The notes under the pieces were generated by a model. The model was not told where the DNA came from. It made no database searches and saw only the letters and a list, made by a program, of their open reading frames with translations. Shown here in pieces: positions 44,578-54,800 of a DNA stretch of 64,000 bases (position 1 is its first letter; the number at the start of each line of letters is the position of its first letter). The position numbers were made by a program, and so were the translations under genes. The DNA is from Protula sp. h YS-2021 (Eukaryota > Annelida > Polychaeta > Sabellida > Serpulidae): contig OX457034.1 in NCBI GenBank assembly GCA_949752745.1, positions 3,010,646 through 3,074,645 of the forward strand, read 5' to 3'.

Positions 44578-45677
44578 ATGTCGACGTGGAAAGACTACTT
44601 AACCAATATTTACTTTAAACCTGGACAACCTGGGGCATTTGCTGGCACTTCCAAACTTTATCACATATTAAAAAAACATGATCAACCAGTCACTCATTCG
44701 CAAGTGAAGAAATGGTTACAGGATCAAGATGCCTTCAGTTTACTACAGCCTGTAAAATACAGGTTTAAAAGGCAACGTGTCATTACACGTGGAATTGACG
44801 ACATGTGGGATATTGATTTAGCTGACATGGGAAACATAGCTCCCTATAATGATGACACCCGCTTTTTATTGGTTGTCATTGATGTGTTTTCCAAATATTT
44901 GTGGGTGCAGCCAATACCTAATAAATCACATACCAGTGTCATAGAAGCCTTTCAAAAGATTTTTCATGAAAGACAACGAAGACCACGAACTCTAAGGTCA
45001 GATAAAGGAACTGAATTTAAAAACAGATGGGTAAAAGCATTTTTGAAGAAGGAGGGAATACATGCCTATACAACAAAGAATGAAACGAAAGCCAACTTTG
45101 CCGAGAGAGTCATTCGTACTCTAAAGGGAATGATATATCGATATTTCCTACATAATCAAACGTATCGCTATATGGACATCCTTCAAGACTTAGTGTATAA
45201 TTACAACCATAGACCTCATGGCTCCCTCTCTAATAAGTATGCTCCAGCAGATATTCGTAAAGACATCGAATCAAAAGTGTGGAAGTAATGTATGTAGACA
45301 AATTGAAATTGAAACCATAGAAGAAAAAACCTTACAAATTTAAAATTGGTGATCAGGTGCGCATTTCCCACATGAAATATGTATTTCAAAGAGATTATCA
45401 TATAAAGTGGACGCAAGAAGTCTTCATTATCACCCATCGTTGTAAGAAGCAAGGAATACACTTATATCGTGTGAAAGACTTTTTAGACGAGGATATTGGT
45501 GGATATTTCTATGAAGAAGAACTGTAGAAAGTAACAAAAGATATTGAATCTGTCTACAGAATTGAAAAGGTGTTGAAAACACGAAGAAGACGAGGTGTTA
45601 AAGAATTATTTGTGAAGTGGTTAGGTTGGCCAAAAAAGTTTAACAGTTGGGTGAAAGAAACGGATATTCGAAAATGA
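44578..45677 (+). pseudogene. Polinton retroviral-type integrase (rve core plus chromodomain), broken
   Basis: The ATG-initiated core (44578-45288) carries a DDE catalytic set: WDIDLAD (about residue 80), LRSDKGTEF (142) and NFAERVIRTLKG (176), as in retroviral and Polinton integrases that insert the element and produce the 6-bp duplication. The frame stops at 45286-45288. The C-terminal part continues in the +1-shifted frame with an SH3-like region (KFKIGDQVRISHMKYVFQ) and a chromodomain (VYRIEKVL, VKWLGWPKKFNSWV), itself interrupted by TAG at 45318-45320 and 45525-45527. The final TGA (45675-45677) overlaps the ATPase start. One frameshift and two stops make it inactive. Confidence 0.9.
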
Positions 45678-46321
45678 AGCATCCATTCACATGTTTGGTC
45701 TCTGGACCTACAGGCAGTGGTAAAACGTCTCTAGTTAGAGAAATTCTAGAACAAAAGTTAATTAAACCCTCTCCAAAAACCATTTTATGGCTCTATGCAG
45801 CAGATCAGCCTTTATATAAGGGAATGAAGGGTGTGGAATTTTACCAAGGCATTCCAGATGACATTGAAGAGCGTTTTAACCCGAAAACACCAAACTTACT
45901 CATCATTGATGACTTAATGACCTAATGTCATAGTGATGAACGTCTCTTTAGTGTTGGCAGCAGTCATCATCTAAGCATTATTTTTATTGTGCAAAATTTA
46001 TTCCATCATGGTAGAGAAATGCGAAATATTAGTTTGAATACACATTGCATCATTCTGTTTAAAAATCCTAGAGACAGTCAACAAATAAGTACATTAGCGC
46101 GACAAATGTATCCTGGAAAATCTAAATTTCTCATAGAAGCCTATCAAGATGCTACGAGCAAACCTCATGGCTATTTATTCATTGACTTGAAGCCGAAGAC
46201 GAATGATCAAATACGTATTCGTACAGGCATTTTACCAAAAGATACACATTACGTATATGTTGATAAAGTAGCGTATGAACAAGAACCAAGTCACTTGACC
46301 AATCGCAGTCAAGATGTCTAA
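45674..46321 (+). pseudogene. Polinton FtsK/HerA-type DNA-packaging ATPase, with in-frame TAA
   Basis: Walker A GPTGSGKT is at residues 11-18 and Walker B-like NLLIIDD at about 74-80, followed directly by a TAA (45923-45925). The same frame then runs to 46321 with SIIFIVQNLFHHGREMR and CIILFKNPRDSQQI, conserved in A32-like packaging ATPases. Its ATG overlaps the integrase stop (ATGA) and its stop overlaps the next ATG. Expected role: pumping the genome into capsids. Confidence 0.9.
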
Positions 46322-46640
46322 ACGTATTCAAGCGAATCAACCTTTTCTTCATTTGCTCGCACGCAGTGGGCCTAAACGACGTAAATCCTTGTTACAGCAA
46401 GCTACTAAGGAGGAATTAACTAGCTTGTTTGAAATTTGTTTGAATATATTGCGAGGGCATTTACCCTTAAGCTCAAAAAGGTATAAGGCATTCAAGCGTG
46501 AACGTCATACCCTACGCACACTGGCAGATAAGAAGATATCACTTCAAATAAAAAAGAGGTTGGTTAATCAGAAAGGAGGATTCATTGGAGCTATTGCTAA
46601 ATTTGCATTACCTTTGTTAGCTCAGTTGCTGTTAAAATGA
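46314..46640 (+). CDS. Small conserved Polinton protein, unknown role
   Basis: A 108-residue basic protein (MSKRIQANQPFLHLLARSGP ...) with a hydrophobic C-terminal helix after a Lys/Arg-rich part (GGFIGAIAKFALPLLAQLLL). It starts within the end of the ATPase gene, and its TGA overlaps the next ATG. The basic body with a terminal amphipathic or membrane helix is compatible with a minor virion protein; I cannot go further. Confidence 0.7.
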   Translation: MSKRIQANQPFLHLLARSGPKRRKSLLQQATKEELTSLFEICLNILRGHLPLSSKRYKAFKRERHTLRTLADKKISLQIKKRLVNQKGGFIGAIAKFALPLLAQLLLK

Positions 46641-47221
46641 AACATACTATGAAAATGGTCCTCATTCCTGAATATGAATATAAAATGTTGCTAGAAAAGA
46701 AGGGAAAAGATGGTGAAATCAAAACGAAAGTGAATAAACTTTTACGTGGAAAACGCACTCGTGAAAAGGCAATAGAAATGTCTCAAGTTCTTGGACGTCA
46801 TTTACGAACAATTCAATCACAACAACAAAAGTCTGTTACATCATCCAAAGCGGAAAAATCAGAAAAGTCCCAACAGTTTCTAACCCATTTTCAACCTATG
46901 TATCATGTAAAATTAACACAACTTCTAGCGGAACTGAAGAAATATGGTACGAGATGGACAGATAAAAATGAACTTGTTTTAAAAACGGGTACTGTCATTC
47001 CAAATTCCAACATTATTGATTTGTTGAAAGAAGCATTGGTTTCTACAAGAAGAAAAGAACGACGAGAACCATCACATGGTTGGAAGCCGTTTATTGAGGA
47101 AATTGTAGACGCTAATATCCCAAAAACTGTTTTTGGCAAAAAGACAACTCGTGCAGATATTACAAAAGAGATACAACAACGTCAACAAAGTTTGTTTCCA
47201 GAAGGATGGGAAACGTTTTAA
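46637..47221 (+). CDS. Conserved Polinton protein, unknown function
   Basis: A 194-residue hydrophilic, charged protein. The C-terminal half has YGTRWTDKNELVLKTGTVIP, SNIIDLLKEAL and WKPFIEEIVDANIPKTVFG, a layout I associate with an uncharacterised protein common in animal Polintons. The N-terminal half is coiled and Gln/Lys-rich. It overlaps the preceding gene by ATGA. Confidence 0.65.
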   Translation: MKHTMKMVLIPEYEYKMLLEKKGKDGEIKTKVNKLLRGKRTREKAIEMSQVLGRHLRTIQSQQQKSVTSSKAEKSEKSQQFLTHFQPMYHVKLTQLLAELKKYGTRWTDKNELVLKTGTVIPNSNIIDLLKEALVSTRRKERREPSHGWKPFIEEIVDANIPKTVFGKKTTRADITKEIQQRQQSLFPEGWETF

Positions 47222-47226
47222 TACGG

Positions 47227-47382
47227 ATGACAGAGTTATGGTGTTGTTGTAAAGAAAATGGAAATACTTTTCCTGTAAAAATTAGGTGTGTCAGTGCTTG
47301 TTGTCAAGGAGAAGTAGTAGATACCAATGTAGATAACAATTTAGACGACAATGTAGACAGCAATGGCGATGACGAGGGTTAA
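47227..47382 (+). CDS. Short Cys-rich acidic protein, 51 residues
   Basis: The ORF starts 5 bp after the previous stop. The first half has two CC-containing motifs (LWCCCKENG and RCVSACCQGE). The second half is an Asp/Asn-rich tail (VDNNLDDNVDSNGDDEG). It is short, but its spacing in the dense gene cluster supports it. No family is recognised. Confidence 0.5.
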   Translation: MTELWCCCKENGNTFPVKIRCVSACCQGEVVDTNVDNNLDDNVDSNGDDEG

Positions 47383-47442
47383 ACATGAAGTAATGTATAG
47401 ACACATCTAGTTAATCTGCATCACACAAACGATTTAGTCATC

Positions 47443-48189
47443 ATGGAGTCAACAAGTTTTTATATAACTTTACCTAGCAATGCTAGTTTGAACTATTATC
47501 CTACTAATAAGGCGTCTACTTATCAAATTCGTTTACCTCGTACACTATATTTGAGCGGAAAATATGAAGTAGCCTTAGCTGAAATTCAATACCCACACAC
47601 ATGGACGACAATGAGGCCAGGAATAGACTATACTCTTCATTATCGATCATCATCAGATGTATTTTATCCAGTTTATATTCCATATGGTTACTACAGATCC
47701 ATACCTGAAATATGTACTGCAATAAATGCAGAATTACAAAAATCTATTAATGCAAACCCTATTAGGTTAAAGTATGATAAAATTAGTCGAAAAGTTTCTC
47801 TTATTTTAAGAGATGATTATGATATTGTCTTTTCTACTGGATTAGCTGAGATTTTAGGATTTAAACCAGGTAAATGGTATAAAGAATCCGGTCCTGCTGA
47901 ACATCAATCCGATGTCGAACATGGATTTTATACACTTTATGTGTACTGTAGTATTTGTGAGACACAAGTAGTTGGAGATTATTATGTTCCTTTACTACGT
48001 TCTGTTCCCATTGAAGGGTATGATGGTGATATTATTACGAAAACTTATGAAGAACCTCATTACGTCACTGTAAACACATCCAAATTTGACACAATAGAAA
48101 TGAATATTAAGGATGACTCAGGTCATAATGTGTCATTTCAAACTGGGAAAGTGATATGTAAACTTCATTTTCGACCAAAAGCATTATGA
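47443..48189 (+). CDS. Polinton minor capsid (penton-type, single jelly roll) protein
   Basis: An intact 248-residue protein. The N-terminus SFYITLPSNASLNYYPTNKA, then YQIRLPRTLYLSGKYEVALA, is typical of the minor capsid protein of Polintons and related elements, with beta-rich content throughout. Its stop overlaps the next ATG. It should form the vertices with the major capsid protein encoded downstream. It is one of the few core genes of this copy without a break. Confidence 0.85.
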   Translation: MESTSFYITLPSNASLNYYPTNKASTYQIRLPRTLYLSGKYEVALAEIQYPHTWTTMRPGIDYTLHYRSSSDVFYPVYIPYGYYRSIPEICTAINAELQKSINANPIRLKYDKISRKVSLILRDDYDIVFSTGLAEILGFKPGKWYKESGPAEHQSDVEHGFYTLYVYCSICETQVVGDYYVPLLRSVPIEGYDGDIITKTYEEPHYVTVNTSKFDTIEMNIKDDSGHNVSFQTGKVICKLHFRPKAL

Positions 48190-48542
48190 AAGCATATAGA
48201 CACGATCCGTCTGCATATCGCAACCATTTTCTTCGTCAAGTGGGCGGGGAATTACCAAGATTTAAAGGAGCACGAATACAGTATGGAGATGGTATTGGTT
48301 CAATATTGGGATCATTGGCTCGCAAAGCTATTCCACTGCTTAAGGCAGGGGCTAAAATCGTTGCACCACATCTTAAAAAGGCTGCAAAAGATGTTGCGAA
48401 AGATGTTAAAGGCCGACTAGCACAACGTGTCATTGGTGATGTGTTAGGAGGACAAAAGAGAGCACAACCTGTAAAACCTGTCAGAAGGCGAAAGGCAGCT
48501 AAACGGATAAGATCAACAAAATATAAGAAAGATATTTTTTGA
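48186..48542 (+). CDS. Basic pX/pVI-like virion protein
   Basis: A 118-residue protein with GDGIGSILGSLARKAIPLLK followed by KAAKDVAKDVKGR and a Lys/Arg-rich end (VRRRKAAKRIRSTKYKK). A glycine-rich start, amphipathic helix and basic tail resemble the adenovirus-type minor proteins found next to capsid genes in Polintons and adintoviruses: membrane-active and/or DNA-condensing. It lies between minor and major capsid genes. Confidence 0.7.
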   Translation: MKAYRHDPSAYRNHFLRQVGGELPRFKGARIQYGDGIGSILGSLARKAIPLLKAGAKIVAPHLKKAAKDVAKDVKGRLAQRVIGDVLGGQKRAQPVKPVRRRKAAKRIRSTKYKKDIF

Positions 48543-48544
48543 TC

Positions 48545-49918
48545 ATGTCTTTAATTCATAATCATTCTTGTGAATGCAGTCTTTCTCCATTAGAATGGTT
48601 TCACATACCACCAACGCAAACTGCTGTAGAAAAAAGTTATAATGTGGACTATCAACCACTCACTACCATAAGAGAGGGCGCTCCAATAGTATTCCACATT
48701 CCTACGAGTACAGAAGAATATCTAGATTTAAAGAACAGTAGACTTCATATTGTATGTCGCATTGTAAAAGCTTATTGAACACCATGTGATGTAGATGATA
48801 ATGTATCATGTATCAATGATTTGTTTAATGGGTTATGGTCCAATATTGAATTGTTTCTAAATGATCGTTTGGTATCACATAGTAACAATACCCATGGTTA
48901 TACCAGCATCATATCTCATCTCATTCATGACTCGGAACAAAGTCTCCATTCTGAGCGCTGTCTGCGTCTCATCTATAAAGATACTGCTGGGTCAATGAAT
49001 AGTCATGAGGTGAAAAGAGCTAATCATGAAAGATATGTAGCAGGTTTTCATGTAAATGTTGAGGGTGGGGATGTAGCTCTGCAGGGAAATAATGGTTTAC
49101 ATAATCGTTATTTGTATACACGTCTAGGCCGTGAGTTTACGCTAACAGGCAGTTTAAGGGTAGATTTGTTTGAGCAAGATCGCTATCTTCCAAATGGTAT
49201 TAGTATGAAATTACGTTTACATAGACAAAAAGATAAATATGTATTAATGGCTGCAAATAATGGTTATAAAGTGGAAGTGAGAGATGCGTTTTTAACCATT
49301 CGCAAAGTGAAGGTTAGTCCAGGTATTCAGTTAGGACATGCAGATGCATTGATGAAAAGTCCGGCTAAGTTTATTATTACTAGAAAAGAGTGTAAAGTGT
49401 TAGCTATTCCAGCTTGATTTCAATCTTTTGTGAAAGATAACATCTTTTTAGGCCAATTACCAAAACGTATTGTCATTGGACTGGTTCATAATGAAGCCTT
49501 TGCTGGAACAGTATTGAGAAATCCGTACAATTTTGATCATTTTCTTCTTAACTATATGCAACTTTACACGGATGGTGAACCAGTCCTATCTAAACCTCTC
49601 AAACTTGATATAAATCGAGGCAAATATCTTGATGCTTTTGAAACGCTTTACAAATCGTTTGATAAATTGAATGGTGAGAAAAGTTCCATTATAAAACGGG
49701 AAGATTGGCCTAGAGGTTATGCTTTATTTTCGTTTGACTTAACACCTGATTATGATGGTGATGATCATTATGCCCTTATCAAGCATGGGAATTTGAGACT
49801 AGAAATGAATTTTGCTGGTGCCTTGCAAAATACAGTCAATGTTATAGTGTATGCTGAATTTGATAACATTGTTGAAATAAGTGCAAATCGTAGCATTCAA
49901 TTCGACTACCAGTCATGA
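48545..49918 (+). pseudogene. Polinton major capsid protein (double jelly roll), two in-frame TGA codons
   Basis: One frame spans the region but is stopped by TGA at 48776-48778 (codon 78) and 49415-49417 (codon 291). Pieces include PLTTIREGAPIVFHIP, FLNDRLVSHSNNTHGY, IFLGQLPKRIVIGLVHNEAF, RNPYNFDHFLLNYM and LTPDYDGDDHYALIKHGNLR. The QLPKRIVIG...NPYNF region is diagnostic for Polinton major capsid proteins. Its length is as expected for the family. The gene overlaps the protease gene by ATGA. As it stands only fragments could be made. Confidence 0.9.
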
Positions 49919-50352
49919 ATACGAAGCAGATAGAAGCCATCTTATCCCATGATGCCGCGACAAAAGACTTGTTTCAAGGTGTGTTTTCCATGGACCAGTT
50001 ACCATCTTTACAACGCGGTGCCTATGTCATCAACACAGATGATCATGATGAGCCAGGAGAGCATTGGGTGGCAGTATATTATGACAAAGACCCTGCCGAA
50101 TATTTTGACTCTTATGGACTTTTACCTATAGACAGTCGTTTGAATAAGTTTTTAAAGTTTCATTTCATTTATAATTCAGTTCCATTACAAACACCGATAT
50201 CATCTACATGTGGATTTTATTGTGTGTATTATATAATTCAAAGAGCTCGAGGACATAGTCCTTTTGAAATCATAGATGTATTAAGAAGAAGTGATGGTGA
50301 TTTTGTTGTAAAGGATTTTGTATATAGGCATTATAAGCCATTATTTTATTGA
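49915..50352 (+). CDS. Adenain-like maturation cysteine protease
   Basis: An intact 145-residue protein. Catalytic residues are visible: GEHWVAVYYD (His50), AEYFDSYG (Asp65), LQTPISSTCGFYC (Gln92 and Cys99). The seven-residue Gln-Cys spacing equals that of adenovirus protease (family C5). It would cleave capsid precursors during particle maturation. It is the last rightward gene, and its 3' end is duplicated just downstream. Confidence 0.9.
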   Translation: MNTKQIEAILSHDAATKDLFQGVFSMDQLPSLQRGAYVINTDDHDEPGEHWVAVYYDKDPAEYFDSYGLLPIDSRLNKFLKFHFIYNSVPLQTPISSTCGFYCVYYIIQRARGHSPFEIIDVLRRSDGDFVVKDFVYRHYKPLFY

Positions 50353-50486
50353 TGTTATATTAGTTGTAATAGTTGGCAATTGTATTATGAATATGGTAAA
50401 GGATTTTGTATATAGGCATTATAAACCATTCTTTTATTGATGATGTATTAGTTGTATTAGTTGGTAATTGTGAATTGTATTATGAA
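50308..50486 (+). repeat. 88-bp tandem duplication of the protease 3' end
   Basis: GTAAAGGATTTTGTATATAG...GTATTATGAATAT occurs twice in tandem. The first copy includes the last 14 codons of the protease and its stop. The second is in the 3' UTR. Confidence 0.9.
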
Positions 50487-50493
50487 TATTGTA

Positions 50494-50499
50494 AATAAA
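50494..50499 (+). terminator. Polyadenylation signal for the rightward block
   Basis: AATAAA about 140 bp after the protease stop. A plausible leftward signal (AATAAA on the minus strand, 50528-50533) lies just beyond, so the two transcription blocks end back to back here. Confidence 0.65.
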
Positions 50500-50527
50500 C
50501 AATACAGTTGTATACGACATTCTTTGT

Positions 50528-50533
50528 TTTATT
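50528..50533 (-). terminator. Polyadenylation signal for the leftward block
   Basis: TTTATT on the plus strand reads AATAAA on the minus strand, about 46 bp after the last leftward stop codon. Confidence 0.55.
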
Positions 50534-50578
50534 GTGTTAACATTATTTACATTTTTTACAATTTTTTACATTACACTT

Positions 50579-51212
50579 TTATTTTACAAATACATTCAAT
50601 ACATCAATAAATACATGCCATTCATACCAATCTAAATTAATATATGTATCATAGATATAACATTTACGTTTATAAATGCTATGAAAGCTCACATAACACT
50701 GTCCATTATCAAACTTTATTATTTTCACATCTTCGTTTTCAGACAGTTTCAGTTCATATCCATCTTCATTTATGTCAATATCCATCACCATAACACACAT
50801 GGGATGTGTCAGCTCAATGGACTTGGTGCCTCGCATGAGTTGCACTCCTTCCTCTTTGAATTCAAGCGTCAGGTTCTTTCCAATCCAATGCTTGTAACAG
50901 AGCGTACCATTCCACTGTGTTGAGGGTGATGTAGTCATAGCATTCTGTAAGCTCGTCATGTTGGAGAAATTGTACAAACACGTCTAGACAGTTCTCAGTC
51001 ACACGCACTTCAATATCATTTGAGAGTATTAGGAGAAAGCCAGGTATACTCAACTTCTCTAGATGTTCTTTCAACACAGATTGTTCGTCAGGCGATAGAA
51101 TGATATACTTTCCAAAATGTTTTAGCACAATGTCATCACATAAGTTTCTCATATATGAGAATCCAAGTGTAATTGGATTATAATCCAACACATAGTCTTC
51201 CATCTCGTTCAA
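50579..51212 (-). pseudogene. Array of PC4-like domains, broken by a frameshift
   Basis: From the ATG at 51212 the first frame (to 50862) shows two PC4-like units: YIILSPDEQSVLKEHLEKL, and FVQFLQ...YITLNTVEWYALLQAL. Near 50880-50900 the pattern moves to a shifted frame that ends at 50579, giving a further unit (VKIIKFDNGQCYVSFHS ... YINLDWYEWHVFIDVL). The recurring strand pattern ending in (I/L)xxxEWxxL is that of the PC4/p15 single-stranded-DNA-binding fold. It is the last leftward gene, 8 bp from the one before. Domain assignment is by eye; the divergence between units is high. Confidence 0.5.
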
Positions 51213-51220
51213 CAGTCAGA

Positions 51221-51457
51221 TCAACTATGAGCTATCTTCTCTGCAAAGACGTTTTTATAATCTGATGATGTGAAACAGCGGGCAGCTTCCACTTTATTTT
51301 CAAGTCTAGGTTCAAACCCAGGTTCAAGCGGTATGTTTTGAAAGTCTTTCCACACTTCAGGTTTAAACCGATGATAACTTATCTGAGAACCTATTATCAC
51401 TTCATTCCTATCATTTACAGTAAGGTAAGCACCATTGTTAAGCATGAGTGCATTCAT
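51221..51457 (-). CDS. Small protein with PC4-like strand pattern
   Basis: A 78-residue protein: MNALMLNNGAYLTVNDRNEV, then SYHRFKPEVWKDF. The AYLTV ... W layout is reminiscent of the neighbouring PC4-like proteins but lacks several strands, so the link is tentative. It is 12 bp from the upstream gene and 8 bp from the downstream one; all three are clearly one transcription unit. Confidence 0.5.
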   Translation of the reverse strand: MNALMLNNGAYLTVNDRNEVIIGSQISYHRFKPEVWKDFQNIPLEPGFEPRLENKVEAARCFTSSDYKNVFAEKIAHS

Positions 51458-51469
51458 GATTTTACCTTG

Positions 51470-51823
51470 TTATGCGCTGTCTTCTTGTCTGCGAAGCCTT
51501 TTATCCACTTCTTTCACTTGCTTCTTCAGCATTTTCCATTCAGGTATTGTCAGCAAAATACCCTTTTTCGTAGGACGGTTTCTTCCCGTTCCCTCATCTC
51601 TGAGGTATTTGCGAATGTTTACCACTCCTTCATTGCTTTGTTTCATAATCCTGATATACTTTCCATTGCCTAGAGAAAGCATTCCCTCCCACGACTGTGG
51701 TGTTGGTGCCGTCTCCACTTTCAATTTCTTGATGGTAGTGTCAGGATTGTTCACTTTTAAGTCTTTAACTGTATCAGCAAGAGTATCCATATCCGTTGCT
51801 GATCTTTTCCGATTCATGTTCAC
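51470..51823 (-). CDS. PC4/p15-type transcriptional coactivator-like protein
   Basis: A 117-residue protein. The C-terminal two-thirds has the clear PC4 pattern: LGNGKYIRIMKQ, VVNIRKYLRDEGTGRNRPTK, then KGILLTIPEWKMLKKQVKEV, matching the ssDNA-binding strand set, the KGI(S/L)L-x-x-x-x-W signature and the final helix of PC4. The N-terminal third is charged (RKRSATDMDTLADTVKDLKV). PC4 binds single-stranded or melted DNA and modulates transcription and replication. The gene has its own TATA box (51872-51879) and is intact. It is the best-supported member of this element's PC4-like set. Confidence 0.8.
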   Translation of the reverse strand: MNMNRKRSATDMDTLADTVKDLKVNNPDTTIKKLKVETAPTPQSWEGMLSLGNGKYIRIMKQSNEGVVNIRKYLRDEGTGRNRPTKKGILLTIPEWKMLKKQVKEVDKRLRRQEDSA

Positions 51824-51871
51824 GCTTCAGTGTTCACACCTCAACTAACTCTCAAGTTGAAGTGTCTCCCC

Positions 51872-51879
51872 CTTATATA
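51872..51879 (-). promoter_or_regulatory. TATA box for the leftward PC4-like genes
   Basis: TATATAAG on the minus strand, 48 bp before the ATG at 51823. It overlaps the end of the polymerase gene. Confidence 0.55.
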
Positions 51880-54800
51880 CTGTAATGTCCATGTGCCAAA
51901 GTGGAATAGCCATCATTCAACACATATCGCTTGTCGTCACAGGGGGAGAGAGCCACTTTCCTCAACTTCTCTGAGAAAAGCTGGTGACTATGACTTCGAA
52001 TAATGTGCCCTGTAGCCATCGTTTGAGTTTTCTTGAACAAACTGTCTCTATACTGCACATGTTTAATGCGTCTTTGGCAAGCTCGAGTGATGCCTTTGGC
52101 TGTATGTTTTTTTTCCCCACCATACATCATACTGTACATTTTCGGTCGAAGTCCAACAAACTCTTCAATAGGAATACCCGTCGTCTCATCCTTCATTTTC
52201 CCAAGCACTTTTTTGTTCACGTTGGAATGTAGGAAATGATCTGGCGGATAGTCACTTGTGTCGAACAGGTCAGCATCTTGCTGCATATCCTTGTAGATAT
52301 CTTCCGTTTCTATGTCGTAACATAGACTGTCGGTGTCGCTGAACAACAACTTGGCCTTGGGATACTTGGCCATGATGTAGTTGTAATGAAAGTTGAACAT
52401 GAGCACTTTGCTGAGGTCGAGAATAGTGAAGCCAACTTGAATGGGTTTATCCAGAAGCAAATCACTTTGCGCAAATGTACCGCGGTCAAATCTTCGTTGA
52501 AAATTTTGAATTTGTCGAAAGAAGGTTTGGCTACAAGTTTCTTGAACCGCTTTTCCTTGTGAACAAGTTCAACATTGATTCGCTTTCTCACATTTTCCAT
52601 GGTTTTGCCAAACACTGAGTTGTTCATCAGTTTGAAGAAGTCTTTCTCAAATGGGTTCTTAGCCAATTTTCTCTTTTCTGTGTTCAAGGTAATGTATTTT
52701 GCCAGCCATTTGCTCTGTTCAAACATGATGGCGCGATGTACTTTGGTGACTTTCAATCCCAGTGAGACGTACTGTTGTAAATTTCTATAATGAAGTACAT
52801 ATTTCTTCTTGTCAGATAAGTTAGGAATGAGCTTTTCACTGGGTTTGCCTTTCATGTTCAGATCTTCCAGTAGTTTCTGACTGTACTCGGACAGTTCTCC
52901 CACTTTGAGACATTTCCGTTCTGGAGCCACTGGGTAGTGATTATGACGATCATGGATTGAATGTGGGTATTCTAAATCCACTTCCAAAATGAATCCAATG
53001 TCGTCATCTTCATCCACAGCCATGAAGTCGATGGATTCTGGCTCGCTCACCCACATAAATCCTCTTTGGGGCATGCTTTGTGACATGGCCCAGCCATACA
53101 AGTTGTTTGCGTCGAGGTACATCAGGTAGTTGTTTGGTAACTCAGAATTGTAATCTGCTACGTAGGGATTATTTGCTTTCGCATACTTGTGCGTGATCAC
53201 AGATATTCCTCCACGTATGCCTTGCTCAACTATTTGGTACATGTCAATGTCATTGATCAATTCCAACTTCACCTTCGTCGCTTTTAACATAGCATCCCAC
53301 GACAGTCCTGGCGCTGTATTGTAGTGAGCAGGATCCAATTCATACGTTTTGAGGCACACTTGACGAAAATTTTCAAACACGTCAGCTAGCAGTAGCACAT
53401 CTGATTTCAGGTATAGGTCGTGGTATTCACCGAATGTGGTACAGTTGAATGTCTCCCACACCTTTTGAGCATGTGCATAATCCTCATCGCTAATGTCTTC
53501 TTCACTAAGCTGACTATAAAACTTGTCCTTGGACGGCAGTTGTGTTTCCGCAAACTTGGATGGTTCATCCACGTAATCGTAGGGATAGACTCCCTTTCTC
53601 AGCAGCAAATCTTGTTGGTTGCTATCGCGAATGTGAGAGGTCATGTTGTAGAAGTTATCTTTCCCTTCTTCCACCAGGATGGATACCAACTTCTGTAGAG
53701 AAGTACTCATGAACTGACAGCTGTCTGTAAATTTTAGATTGCTCATGGTGAAAGCAATATATTTCTCAATGGTGTTGGGAATGACTGTAATGGTTTTATT
53801 TTTGAACTTTCCAATTTCTTTCATGATCAAATGACTGTCATAGCCTCGTAAATTGTGGAAAAACACAGGAATGATAAAAGAATCCTTATCCCCCTGCTTA
53901 TCCTTTCGAAGTCGGAATTGTAAGTTGCATTCATTATGTGTGGCTCCGCGGTATTTGCCATTGATGTGGTCATGATCTCTCACACGATCTGCTCCTAGAG
54001 GCTCATGACAAATGTAGCAATGAACAGCGTTCTTGAAATCCTCTTTGTCTTCACGAGTCATGACCATTTCCTTTGGCTGCAGCAAGCCATGCACAATACG
54101 ATCACGCTCATTCACCATATGGTCTAAAAAGACTTTCACGGCATTATCTCCTCGATATAGGACTGGGGCACGTATATCATACTGGCTGACAACGACATAG
54201 GTGAAGCTGTTTGGACGATGATGTTGATACTTGTCTCCTTCCTGCTTTTTCGTGAAACATTCAAAGTCCGCATAAATCACAAACGGTGCTCGCTGTTGTT
54301 TGGCTACATTCTTAAACTTGATGAAGGGTTCCTTGGGGAATGATAAACGTTGCGCTCCATGCTTGCCACACACTTCACGATGCTTGTCTAAAAGATCTTG
54401 TGAAGACAGTTGAAACAATAAAATGCTTCGCCATCATGTTTTGATCGATAATCCATAAGTCTGCTGAAATTCTTGATGAGACAGTAATGCAGTTCTTGTC
54501 ATTGCTAATCAAAAGCAAGTTGATTTCTCTCGCGCTGGTGTTTCGACTCAGTTGTATGGGAACAACTACATCTTGTTCATATCCAAACACATTGATAGAT
54601 ACATCATTCTCCTTTTCAAATTTGGGAATGTCTGTAATCGGTGTGGGAAATGTCGTGCCTTCCACCTTTAATTCCTTCTCAAATGCCTTGTATTGATTCA
54701 CGCGGTATGGGTTGTTTGTTGAAGGATGAAGGTAGGCCAATACGGACCATAAGAAGCACTTGTTGTCATCATTCTGAATGTTTAACACAGCCTTTGTATT

